From Taeniopygia guttata (taxonomy: Eukaryota; Chordata; Aves; Passeriformes; Estrildidae): a stretch of DNA of 64,000 nt. Under the pieces are notes generated by a model, which was given only the letters and a program-made list of their open reading frames with translations, had not been told where the DNA came from and ran no database searches. Of the stretch, positions 35,026 through 46,229 are shown piece after piece. How positions within the stretch are numbered: position 1 is the first letter of the stretch; every line of letters begins with the position of its first letter. The DNA lies in the NCBI RefSeq assembly GCF_048771995.1, contig NC_133060.1, forward strand, positions 3,157,501-3,221,500, written 5' to 3'. A program made the translations under genes and the position numbers.

Positions 35026-35459
35026 GATCCAGGAGCCCAGCAAGTACCAGCTGCACGCGTCTTGTGGCACTCCAAGAAAACCCCGGAGCGTTTCCCTGTG
35101 GCCGCAGCACGGAGGAGAGAGCGCAGATGGGGAGATGCTTCTGCTGGTCCCAGCGAGCTTTGGAGGGAGCGGCTCAGTGCTCCCTGTCCTGTTGGAGAAG
35201 CGGTGGCAGTGCGGTGAAGGTGCCATAGACTGGAACAGGGGAAACATCCCCCTGTAGCTCAATGGCATCGTGATGTCCCCGCAAGCCGAGGCACAGCTGG
35301 CATGTTCTTCTGGAGCACCACGTGCAGCTGGGAACACCATCCTGGAGCTGGCCGCTGGCGGGGCAAAGCCTTTTGGCTTTGGCTGCAGCCCCTTCCTGGA
35401 GGACACACTCTGAGCCCCGATGAAATCAAGATGAGTCCCCAGCCGGTGCAGGGGAAGGG

Positions 35460-35660
35460 GATGCTCGTGCTTCCAGGCGTGGCGGGGCTCGGCCTGGCCG
35501 TGCTCGTGCTTCCAGGCATGGCGGGGCTCGGCCTGGCCGTGCTCGTGCTTCCAGGCGTGGCAGGGCTCGGCCAGGCCGTGCTGGTGCTTCCAGGCATGGC
35601 GGGGCTCGGCCTGTCCGTGCTGGTGCTTCCAGGCATGGCGGGGCTCGGCCTGGCCACGCG
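35460..35660. repeat. 39-bp GC minisatellite downstream of PIM-like gene
   Basis: About five units of CTTCCAGGCATGGCGGGGCT followed by CGGCCTGGCCGTGCTCGTG, differing at one or two positions. It is distinct from the 5,722 minisatellite despite the similar period. Confidence 0.92.
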
Positions 35661-36098
35661 TCGCAGGTTCCCCTCTCAGCGGCGCTGGGAAATATTAATT
35701 TTTCCCCTGGCCGCCCAGCTGGTTATGTTGGGACAGGGGACGGATGTTGTGGAAGGGGAGCCAGCTCCTGGCCTTGCTGACAGCTTCTGCCAGCCAGCCC
35801 GGCACGGGCTGGGGCGGGGGCAGCCAGCCTGACAAAAGCATTTATCCATGTGGGTGGGGGCAGCAGAGGGGGACGGGTTTGGAAGCCGTGCCCCAGCTGG
35901 TCTGCAGGCCCCTGGGGAAGGGGTGCGTTTATGGGCGGGAATGGTGGGGTTTTTCCCCACCCGTGGACAGGTTTAATTCCTGCATGGAGTGGCCAGACCC
36001 TCCTCAGGCCCATGAAACACTGACAGGCTTTGGCGCTTTTTCTTGTTTCCAGGTCTTGTTTTGAATTGACTTTCATGCAATTGTTCCTTGTTTTCCCA

Positions 36099-36600
36099 GG
36101 AAGATTACACCTGGTGCCCGGACCATCCATGGAGCGTGTCCAGTGCCAGCGGTACCCTAGGGGTCACGGTCTGTGGGGACATCCCCCTCAAGAAGGACGA
36201 GGACCTCGTGCGGGATCGGCTCCTCTCCTGGCAGCAGGTCTGCAGAGGTGGGTACCCAGCTCCACAGCTCGGCTGGCAGAAGGGCTTCGGGCAAAGGGCA
36301 GCAGGCACACGGGCATCCCGCCCTTGCAGCTGCTGAGGAGGCTGCTGTGCTGTGCTTAAGCGGAGGAGATGGAATGTGGCCTGCCATGCTGCCCTTCTCT
36401 AGAAACGGAGAATGGGTCAGGAGGTTTGGGCTCTGAGAACAGCCAGCAGCCTGGCCCGGGCACAGGCCATGGTGGGACAGGGGCACAGGAGCCTTCTGTG
36501 ACTGACCGTGGCTCTCTGGTTTCTCTCCACAGGCTGCCAGCTCCTCATGCCATGGAAACGGCCCCGCTCGGCCTGCCAGTCTGGGAGGGCTGGAGGGTGG
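36099..36600 (+). pseudogene. Second PIM-like kinase copy, decayed
   Basis: An exon at about 36,099-36,247 reads EDYTWCPDHPWSV, then TVCGDIPLKKDEDLV and SWQQV, a damaged version of the PIM exon with [14 protein letters not shown] further exon starts at about 36,534 after TCTCTCCACAG with GCTGCCAGCTCCTCATGCCA, equivalent to the CQxLIRWC exon but out of frame. A polyadenylation-like AATAAA follows at about 36,622. Kinase subdomains I-VII are missing. Orientation matches the PIM copy at 33,858, so this may be a tandem or exon-level duplication. Confidence 0.62.
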
Positions 36601-36710
36601 TGGGTGCTCATTTGCTGTCAAAAATAAATTGTGTTTTTTGTCATTGTCATCATCAGAGCATTTCTTTCATCCTTTTCTAAGCTTTTGGCCTCACTTCCTC
36701 CAGGGTAATC

Positions 36711-36800
36711 TTTTTGTGTCCTTCCTCAGCCACTTGATGGCATTTGGCAGGGGGGGTTAAGCAATGTGAAAAGTTCAACAACAGCTCCAGTTGCCAACTG
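36711..36800 (+). repeat. Short dispersed repeat shared with 46,657-46,745
   Basis: TTGGCAGGGGGGGTTAAGCA and its flanks align with TTGGCAGGGGGGTTAAAGCA at 46,689, roughly three quarters identical over some 85 bp by eye. The nature of the element is unknown. The surrounding 36,800-37,790 shows no recognisable gene. Confidence 0.55.
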
Positions 36801-37794
36801 CAGCAGCCCCTTCAGGAGCCCTGAGCTACCAGCGAGGTCCACATGTGACTTGCAAAGGGGAGTGGTTTGCAGCGATGGGATTGTTGCCCTACTGCAAAAG
36901 CTGGGAGGAGATCAGAAGTGGCAAAATGCCATTTTGGCTCAACCCCCACCCAGGTTCTTTATCTTTTCCCTCTGCTCGGTGATAGGTAGACAGGGTTGGA
37001 CTCCAGCGAGGTTCAAGTTCTTGGTGCTCCCTGGCATCAAAGGGATCAAGTAAACTCTTGTATGCAGTGACTGCAATAGAGCTACTGAAGGAAATAAGGG
37101 AATGTCGTGAGATGGGGAATCCTTCTTGTCTCCTTTGTCTCCCCAGGAGCCCCTTTGGAAAGGGAAATGCCCACACGGGTTTATCTGACTCCTTCCCAGC
37201 CAGCCTTTCCCTCACTCCCGGGTCTCATTTGCTCCGCAGGATTCACCAGCTCGCTCAGCTCAGAGGAGCTCTCAGAGGAGAAAACGCTGCCTGGCGTGGG
37301 GCTGCCTGATCCCTGTCTCATCTTGATTCCATTTGCCCCCTCCCTGCCCCATCCAAGAGACCGAAGGATCCCCCACAACCCCACGGCCCTGCAGCAGATC
37401 CCGGCACCTTCCCTGCTCCGCTCCTTGGGGGCCCTGGGAGGCTCCAGAGCCCTCCCTGTGTGCGGGACAGCTGCTGCAGCACCGCTGCGCCCGCGTGCCA
37501 GCAGCGCCCCAGGAGCAGCTGCGCCAGTTCCGAGTCTGAAGCGGAATCCTCAGCGCACACAAATGACAACTGGCACTTCAGGGGCTGGCAGGAGAAGCTA
37601 AACCCATCTGCTCGCTGCCTTCCCAGCCATGGCCACGCTGATGCAATTGGAAGAGTTACTCCTGCCCAGGAAGCTCTCAGGTCGAAGAGAGGAGCAAAAG
37701 CCACGGGTTTCTGAGATTTTAGCTGCCACTGCCTCAGGTTTTCCTTCCAATTCCTAAGGGGTTTTGACTATTTTTACCATTTCAACACTTTCTG

Positions 37795-38311
37795 TGTAGA
37801 ATGCATATTTTATGATTGGCTTTTCACAAATGTTACAATGAATATTATATGTGTAATGTTAGAAAGTTATGCTGTATTAATTCTCTTAAGTAGTGTGTTA
37901 AATAGAGTTTTAGGTTACAACAAAATGTTAAAATCAAAACTCTGCATGTAGTATTTTTTTACTAGCTCAAGCAAGAGATGAGATAATCAAGAAACTCTTC
38001 ACACAGAGATGGCTGTGACTTGTGGCCCATAAAGAGTTACAACCTCCTTATCGGAAAAGACAAACATTCTTCCACCTTCTTTCAGTCTTTTTGGAACCAC
38101 CAGGATTAAAGGATAGAAGTTGACAAAATCTAGAAGAGTTCTTAATTTGCAAGGAATTTATGCATCATGTATGAGATATATGAATATGCAACAGGCTATT
38201 GCTATTGCTTTTAAGGTTATTCCTTTGTTCACAAGGCATGCTTTTCATGACCTAGCGTCCGAGAGCATCTGGATGTCCGTAATTCTTTGCTTTTTATTGT
38301 CTTGTAATTGT
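37795..38311 (+). mobile_element. Truncated LTR at the left edge of the SNRPB2 segment
   Basis: It starts TGTAGAATGCATATTTTATG and runs through TATGCTGTATTAATTCTCTT to GTCCGTAATTCTTTGC, TTTTTATTGTCTTGTAATTG. This last part matches 10,498-10,533, where the downstream 3' part of such an LTR exists. Here the LTR stops at 38,311 and SNRPB2 intron sequence follows. The LTR is 3'-truncated exactly at the junction. Confidence 0.6.
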
Positions 38312-38389
38312 TCCCAAAGGACAGCAGGCTTGGTAGAAGTGGGAATTTGGCTGTGACCTGTTGTAATCTGTTTTCTCCCTGGTGCCCAG

Positions 38390-41300
38390 AGCTGAAGAGG
38401 TCCCTGTACGCGTTGTTCTCACAGTTTGGTCATGTGGTCGACATTGTGGCTTTAAAGACCATGAAGATGAGAGGACAGGCATTTGTTATATTTAAAGAAC
38501 TTGGATCATCCACCAATGCCTTGAGACAGCTACAAGGCCTTCCATTTTATGGGAAACCAATGGTAAGTTGTTTTTGTAAGATACTTGCCTTTTCTGTTTA
38601 AGAAGTTTGGGTTTTGCTGAATTTACATTTCTGCAGAGATCTGAGAAATCACTGTCAAATTTTAACTCCCTTTAAAATGGGACTGAAAACTCCGTTTTAA
38701 TAGACACTAGTTCTGATTTTCTCAGATGTCCTCTGTGTAGCTCAAATGAATCTCTCTGTAGGTGTTACCTTGACAGATGTTAAAAAGATGTTAGATAAAT
38801 GGAGTTCCAATTTCAATGAACTAAAGTTAGTAATTTCCATATTAAGGTTTTTTTTAGACTTCTGTACTTGTGTTCAGAAAAAACTGAGAATTGTTTACTT
38901 CATAAGTGTGCCTACATTTTATAACAATGTTTTAATATAAAAGGTTTCTGCAAAAAAAAAGGGTGTCAATACACAGTTAATGTGCATGGTGCAAAATGTT
39001 CAGTATTATTGACTGCAGAATATACTCTGTTTTAATTTTTTAAATTTTTTCTTTTGAAAAACGTATTCAGTATGCAAAAACAGACTCTGATATCATCTCT
39101 GAAATGCGTGGGACTTTTGCTGATAAGGAAAAAACAAAGGAAAAGAAGAAAGCCAAAACTCTGGAACAGTCAGCAAATGCACCAAATAAAAAAGTTATCC
39201 AGGTAAGCTGCTTCTCTGTTCAGAACAAAAAACAACCAAAAAACCCCAAATAAACAAACAACCCCTGCCCCTCCAAAAAAAACACCAAAGAAAACCACAA
39301 AAAAACACACACAAAAGCTATTCTAAATAATTTTTTAGGATTTGATGTTGTCTTTTGTTACTTTTCAATTCCCTAAATTAAGGGCTGTTAACTATCTGGA
39401 GCTCTTGAGCATTTACTAGAAGTAGAAGGAGAGGGGGCTGGTTATATAGTCCTTGCTGTTCATTCTTTTTTCTCGTTTGCTATTACCACATAAAAGTAAA
39501 GATGTAGGGCAAAGGTACAACAAACCCAAGTAGAAACTAGCCTCTTAAGAAAAGGAAAAAAAAAGGAGAGTGTGCTTATCTTTAGTACTGGCTTCAAGTG
39601 CTCAACCACCTTTTCTCTTCAGTGTTTTAATTCCATGTTGCCTAATAAGGACAGAAGAATGGTAAATGAGAACAAGACAATTAATTTACCTCAGATATTA
39701 GATGTTCCATGTTAGATTAACAGGAGTTAGGTTGGAATTTATCTCCTCTAAGGGTTGGCGTGCATAAAATAACAACATTTAGTAGGTTTTGTGCTGGAGT
39801 ATAGCAAAAAACATCAAGGCACCTGACCAGATCCTGCCAGTTTATATACTGGACATGATATTCTTTACTATGGAATATCCCTTTGGCCAGTTCTGGTCAG
39901 CTCTCCTGGCTCCCTCCTGGCTTCTGGTGCACCTACTCACTAGCAGAGTGTGGGGAACAGGAAAGTCCTTGATACAAACAAGCACTACTTATCAACAACC
40001 AAAACATCAGTTTGTTATCAGTGTTGCTCTCATACTAAATTCAAAAACACTGTACTAAGAAGAAAATTAATTCTGTCCCAGGTGAAACCAGGATACCTGT
40101 CTAGGCCTTCATTTTCAAAACTATTTCCTCCTTATCTATTAACTGAAATTTTGTAACGTGGAGAAATACTTGACTCAGCCATTAGATTGATCAGGTAGTA
40201 CTGATGCTATTTCTTTTGATTGCCTGGTTTTGAAGCTATGCAAAATTCACACAATTTGTTCCCTTTGGGAAGTACCTCATAGGCACCAAATGTTCCTTGG
40301 ATTGCAGCTCACTAAAACCTTTAACATATGTCTTGAATTATAGAGAAACATGGTGATATGTCCCTAATTTATTTCTAATGGAATACCTTTGTAAAACTAT
40401 TTTGTACTTATTTGCTAGGGAGCAACACAGAATTCAGCCAGTGCCCCAGGGACTACACCACAGAATCAGGTAATGTTTTTTATTACTAAAAGCACTAATG
40501 TTTTTAATTATTCTCTATGAATAATAATTTGTTACACATGGAAACTTGAGGATATATTTTACAGCTTTGTTTTTGTCCTATGAAACATTGTCTAACAGCT
40601 ACATGACAGTAAACAAACAAAACAAATCCCTTTTCTACTGTATCTGGTTGACAGGAAATGAGAATCTGCAGTTTCTCATTACTATACAGAAAACAGCACT
40701 ATTACCAAATCATACTGGATTCTTAAATTTGGACTGTGCTTAGTATCAGTTGAAGGATTCTTGATTTTTTTTGCATTGCTAATAAGTTCCCTTTAACTTA
40801 CTTTATTCTAGCAGCAGATAAAGAAAAGGAAGACAACAGAGGATGCCAAAATAGCTGCCTAAAAGCTTTATCTCAGGAATCTGGGGGTTCTCTGCTCACT
40901 TTTTCTTTTTTCTCACAAGTGTCTTATTTTCCAAAGTATTATGTGGAGATGTAGGAACAACTCCCTACGCTTCATTCATCTTGTCTGCTCAGTGACTTTC
41001 TAAAAGATTCATGTTAGAAGTGAAAGTGGTAAAGAGCCAGGATTTGCAGGAGAGCAAGTACCATGGAAGAATATCTTTGCCTGCCCTGCCCCACATCTTT
41101 CTGGAGTACTGCCATTGCATACATAATCAACAGGGGAAAAGGTCTTGCTTCCTGGGTTTTCAGGCACAATATATGTATGTCAGTTTGCATCAAAGCACAA
41201 CACCGAGTATTTGGGTATTTCTTTGAACTTCAGAATTTTATTTTCTAATGGCGCTACTTGGAATATTTCCATCAGTAAAAGAAGATTGTTCTGCTGAGAC

Positions 41301-42740
41301 TTTTTATTTGGCACTGCTTTGACAATGTTTAAAGTTGGGGTGTCCAGTTAATTTTTATATTTATAATGTACTTGTTGACTTGAAGATTCCAGTATCAGCA
41401 AATAACTACTCAGCCTTGTCTGTGGTGGGTGGCAACAAATTCGTATTAGCAGGCAAATCTGTTACAAGACTAAAGCTCTAAATCTAAAGTGGTTTCTAAT
41501 TAAGACATTTTAATTGAGCTCTGTAATAAAACCATGTGGATTTTGTAGGTTTTGATTGATACTCAGTATTTTGGTTGTACTGCAGGTAAACAGGGCTTGG
41601 CTTCCCACTGTGAGTCCTTCATGCATTCCACCACTGCCTTACAGGTGTCTTGAATAGCACTGCAGCCACTGCTGTGGCACCTGGGTGCAGAGAGTACTGC
41701 AGTGTCAGCTCTTGACTGGTTGAGTGTAAGTGTGACATCTAAGACAGTATGGTATTGTGATTTTTGTGGAAGAACCTCTCCAAATTAATGTATCCATGTA
41801 AAAGAATGAAGGGGCTCTGTCTGCATCTTGATAAAAGTGTGGTGAAACCCAGATAAAATGTTACAAGCAAAACTAAAGAAATGCGAGTCTTGGTTCAAAT
41901 ACTCATGCAGACAGATGCAAAGGAACTGGATGCAAATATGTATAGTCTTTTGAGCTTTGATTTCTGTTGTTGCAGGTGCCTGATAACCCACCAAACTATA
42001 TCCTTTTCCTTAATGATTTGCCTGAGGAAACAAATGAGATGATGCTGTCCATGTTATTTAATCAGTAAGTTTTGAATAGAAATGATTTCTCCTTTTAATT
42101 CTTCTGTAACCTGTACGTGTTTTCTCAGTTGGCAAGCTCACTTTTTAGAAATAAGGGTTTGTTCTAAAGCTATTTCAATTGTTCGTCTTACTGGCGAGGT
42201 TACAGATGTCAGTTCTGATGACTTGGTTCAGAAAGCAAATCTGATTTTTTTCATAGCTGGCTTTGATTGTGAAATTTATCTGCTATCAATTTGCACTGGA
42301 TTTAAGCTGGTGACTGTAATACTAAAGTCCATAGGACAGCAGGGAGCAGTTCTAAGACTAGTTTGATTGCTTCTGTGTGTGTACAGCTCTGATTAAACTG
42401 CTTCCACATAATATTCCTTAACTGAAGCATAGTTCTAAGGATAGAACATGTAAAACCCTTCAATTTAAATCTTTCATTAGCAATAACAATTGTGCTAGTA
42501 GATGCTTCTGATAAGGAGCTACTGAAGAGAGATGTATATTGAGCTAAGAAGTATTTTTTGACTCTCACCTTATTTTAAAGGTTTCCTGGATTCAAAGAAG
42601 TACGCTTAGTGCCGGGGCGCCATGACATCGCATTCGTGGAGTTTGAAAATGAGAACCAAGCAGGGGCTGCTCGAGACGCTCTCCAGGGATTCAAGATCCC
42701 TCCATCTCATGCCATGAAAATCACCTATGCAAAGAAATAA
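38390..42740 (+). CDS. SNRPB2: SNRPB2: U2 small nuclear ribonucleoprotein B'', first coding exon missing
   Basis: U2B'' binds U2 snRNA stem-loop IV together with U2A' in the spliceosome. Exons: 38,390-38,562 (most of RRM1, [23 protein letters not shown]1 motif MRGQAFVIF), 39,062- or 39,071-39,202 ([16 protein letters not shown], Lys-rich linker), 40,419-40,469 (linker), 41,976-42,064 (RRM2 start, [20 protein letters not shown]) and 42,581-42,740 (RRM2 end, [11 protein letters not shown], stop TAA). Phases agree and no stops interrupt. The first coding exon (the start of RRM1) is not in the window; an LTR occupies that place. Before the third exon the expected AG ahead of CGTATTCAG reads AA, so splicing may shift to the CAG nine bases later and drop three residues. 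AATAAA lies at about 42,941. It may be a live gene with misassembled 5' end or a decaying copy. Confidence 0.9.
40812..41545 (+). other. Candidate alternative terminal exon of SNRPB2
   Basis: In the fourth intron of SNRPB2 a good acceptor (TACTTTATTCTAG) at 40,810-40,811 opens 16 in-phase codons, lysine-rich ([16 protein letters not shown]), then TAA at 40,860-40,862. AATAAA follows near 41,524. Use of this exon would give a short protein with RRM1 but not RRM2. This is inferred from sequence only. Confidence 0.35.
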
Positions 42741-42940
42741 CTATATGCTCCTGTAAAGGAGTTCTGTGGATAGGTGTTTTTTTTTTTTTAAACATTGCTA
42801 CTCTGGTCAGTCAGCATGCTTGCTATTCTCTGCAGAAAAAAAAGACTCAAATAGAATTGCCACAATGACCAGGGGACATGTAAAATTTCCACACATCACC
42901 CAGATAACGATTTTTTCTGTTGAAATACTATTTTTTATAA

Positions 42941-42946
42941 AATAAA
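42941..42946 (+). terminator. SNRPB2 polyadenylation signal
   Basis: AATAAAATATAAT about 200 bp after the SNRPB2 stop, in an AT-rich 3' untranslated region. Confidence 0.6.
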
Positions 42947-43857
42947 ATATAATTATGCTTGTTTTGAGCCATGTTTTTTCCTCAAGTCTGTCTCATTATT
43001 GATTAACCTTGCAGGGCTTTATTCAGTTTAAGAACTTTTAAAGTGATCCTTATTTCTCAGAAGTGAGTGCTAAAAATAGCTTTCTTTCCAGAGCAAAAGT
43101 ATGATCAGGGATGCTGAATGCCAGCATATTCAGAATAAATAGAGCATTCACCCTCATTCTCAAGGAAAGTCCTGAGAGGAAACATAAAAGTTTCAGGTTT
43201 TTAGTCAGGCTTTTCCAAAATACATGTCCTAATGCTTCTGGGTTTCTCAGGTTTGATTGACTTTATTTTTTCTTACTTGTTAAAAACTTAATAGGTTTTG
43301 TGTGACGTGAAATACCGTATTGTATCTGATTACTCCCTAATGATTTGTTACATTGCATCTGTCTGCTATTGTCCCTGCAGGTCCTTTTTGTAGACAGGAA
43401 CAGGGAAATCTCTGCCACTGAAGGTTTTTGGTCCATGGAAGATTGTGCTTGTCAGTGAGTATTTGTGAAAATTAAGGACTGGAGGACTAAGAAGGATGTA
43501 ATTTCATTTGCTTCTTACCAGGGTCTGACTTAATTTTCATTCTCAGACTTTGCTTGAAGTATGATTAAGACTATGGACAGCTCTAGGAGGGCTTAGAGTG
43601 TTTAAAGAATACAGTTGCTGATTAAAATGTTAATACAGAATGGCTTTGGCAGGGGATTCAGCTTTATGAGTTGGGTCTGAGGTTTTCCCCCTGCCTCCAG
43701 CTCCTCTGGTGAGATGCAGTGTTGCCACAGCCCATACCTCTTAGCCTGGTGTGTTTGTCCAGTTTTCTGCCTCTTCCATAAAAGACGGGGATTGCTGGAC
43801 CTGGTACACACTCAGCAAGTGCTGCAGCAAAGAAAAGTGACAAAAAGTGTTTATTTG

Positions 43858-45206
43858 ATGACTTTATTTTTGTGTCTCGGATCAATGTGTCCTCTCACAA
43901 CTGGAATTTTTATGGAGAAGCTTACCAGCAAGAAGCTGTGTCCTGATGATGACTGTGTCTGTAAGTAAATTTGCTTTAACTTGGAGGACAAAATAGTTTT
44001 AAAAATAATGCTGGGGGTGAAGGCAAAACTACTTTGCTTGTTTAGCTCTGTCATATATTTTTCTTGTCAACTGGCTATGTAGAATGTCACACACAGTTTT
44101 ACCAAAAAATGGGATTCTTAAAGGGACATTTTTCACTTAAGTGAAGAGTGTAGGGAGGGATTCTAACTTTCAGTGCTGAAATTGCTTCTAAAGCTGTTAT
44201 TTTGGTTACTGGAAAATAGAAAAATGCACAGAACAAATTCTTGAAGATTTTAACTGTTTCAAGATAACCTACTTTTATATGTAAGAATAGTTTTACTACA
44301 AGGTCACATGTATTTATATTTCTGTTAAAGTATGTATGTATTTGAATGCATCTACCTCATATTTTGTTGCTTTTTTTTTTTCCCCAGACACCAATTCCCT
44401 TGCCAGAGCAGAAGAGGATTATAATGCTTCAGACTGCAGTTTCATTAATATTAAGAAGGGCCAGTGAATTTCTGTTCATTCAAAACTAATGAATGAAGAA
44501 GACTCTGGGGAATTCTGGGCTGCAAGTGTAAGAGTTGATTCTTGTGAATATGAACAAACTAGAAGTAGATTAACACACATTGCTGTCAAGAAATGGTTGC
44601 AAATGCTGAGCTGTTGTGGGGCTTAAAGCAGCAACTTAGTTTTAAAAGTGAGTGTTTAAACTGGTTGAGAAGACTTGAAGGGCTTTAATATTTTTCTTTT
44701 TTTAATCAATAGCTATATGGTAATTATGAACTGAACCTTTACAGAATGGCGCAACAGTTTATTTCTGTGGCTGTTTATGAAAACAGTGGAGGATAAATCT
44801 TTTATCACAGGGGCCTTTAAAGTCTTAAATTTAAGGGAAGCAAATATAAAAACTGGCTGTGTTTACAAAAAAAAATCCAGATCAACTATAAGCAGTATTC
44901 ATTTACTCAAAAAAATGTATGCCTAGATCAGAACTTCTGTCAATGGTTTGTTTCATGTGCCAGCTGATTAGAGCCTAGGAGATGTAAACCACATTAAGAA
45001 CACTACTGGTAACTCCTTTTGGCTAAGTGATAAACCAGCTCAAAGCAGATGAGGATTGTTTTAAGGTATCTCATTATACACCTCCTTGCTTGAAAGTTTA
45101 TGGAGAACAGTATGAAAACTATATGGGGGCAGTTGGTTATTTCCCTAGCAGTTCAGTGTCAGAACAACATGTCTATCAAGAGGCAAGTCAGCCTGTCCCT
45201 ACAAGG
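43858..45206 (+). pseudogene. OTOR: OTOR (otoraplin, MIA/SH3-like secreted protein), damaged
   Basis: Otoraplin is a small secreted SH3-fold protein of the inner ear, next to SNRPB2 in other vertebrates. Exon 1 is 43,858-43,960: signal peptide MTLFLCLGSMCPLTTG, then IFMEKLTSKKLCPDDDCV. Exon 2 is 44,388-44,527: RAEEDYNASDC, FINIKKGQ, then TGA at 44,465-44,467, then readable VHSKLMNEEDSGEFWAAS. Exon 3 is 45,097-45,206: VYGEQYEN, VGYFP, EQHVYQEA, VPTR. Phase 1 is required at exon 3, but exon 2 ends AGTGTAAGA, where one G of the donor seems lost. The short last exon was not identified. Two independent lesions suggest a pseudogene. It is downstream of SNRPB2 in the same orientation. Confidence 0.83.
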
Positions 45207-45379
45207 GTGAGGAATTTACAAAGGCCCAGCTGGCTACATAATTATATATGGATATTCTCAGTTCATTCAGAGAGAAAGGAGAGGTTTCTGCCAGACTAGG
45301 GCCTGGGAAAGAGTTTCAAAGGAATGTAAATAATTTTCTGTCTCTCTTGTTGTTCACATTGTTTATAGATATGTTCTGC

Positions 45380-45560
45380 CACCGTGTGCCATTCAGCACG
45401 CACCAGTGGTGTGAGATGTTTTTACTTTAAGGCCAATGAAATTGGTCTGCAGGATGTTCTCTATAAAAAGAGCGATGTATTTGAAATACAGTTGTTGAGT
45501 TCAGTTCTTTCAGTCTTCTGACTTGGAGTTTCTCTGTTCCTGTCCTGCCTCAACAGCGAC
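45380..45560 (+). promoter_or_regulatory. LTR-like promoter region
   Basis: GGCCAATGAAATTGGTCTGC (CCAAT near 45,433), then TATAAAAAGAGCG near 45,463, then TCAGTTCTTTCAGTCTTCTG and CTGCCTCAACA near 45,555, resembling the U3/R end of an ERV LTR. The 5' edge was not found. Confidence 0.35.
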
Positions 45561-45844
45561 AATTATACTTGGTTATGTAATACTAATATGCTGTAAAATT
45601 AAATCATTATTTTGGCAGTTGATTGTAGCATATCACAGGTGCTTAGGAATCCAATCTTTGGGCCTTTATAGAGGCAAATAACCTCAATAAAATTCCTAGC
45701 ATAACCTCTGATATAGCAGACATTGTAAATGTTGCAATGACCTTTAAGGTCATGCAAGTTTTGCCCAAAGCTTTGTTTTTTAGATATTAGAGCCTGGATA
45801 CTGTGCTGTAAAATTTGGTGTACTAGTGCACCTTTGTTGCTATA

Positions 45845-46225
45845 GGACACGAGAAAGCACAACGCGAGCCACTTGCCACTTTGCAAGGTAAAAGAGAAAG
45901 TTTATTTTCTGACTCCAACTTTCATACTTTTCCAAAGGTGACAGTGGATTGGAGAGTGAACGGGCCACCTCTCCAAAGACATTGGACAAAGCACTAGTAC
46001 ATCAAGTTTCTCCACTCCCAGGAAGGAATTCAAAACAATATGTTATTTATAGAAACTGTGTGGGAAAGTTTTCCAATAGAATGTAACTCAGAAGGCTTTA
46101 GAAAAACTTAAGAATCAGGGCAACACACCTTCCTTTAGTTGTATCTGTAGATAGACACTGTCATACAGAACTTGTGATTACTGTAAGACCATGCTTGCTT
46201 TCTCATTACAAAGCTAATAGTGTGT
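45845..46225 (-). mobile_element. Candidate antisense solo LTR
   Basis: Read on the minus strand it starts near TGACACACTATTAGC and ends near CGTTGTGCTTTCTCGTGTCC, with AATAAA (plus TTTATTTTC, near 45,901) close to the 3' end. No clear target duplication. Confidence 0.38.
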
Positions 46226-46229
46226 CAAA

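Noticed and set aside
45361-45430. Possible last OTOR exon (DMFCH...)
   Set aside because: Weak similarity, uncertain phase, and too long for the short otoraplin C-terminus.
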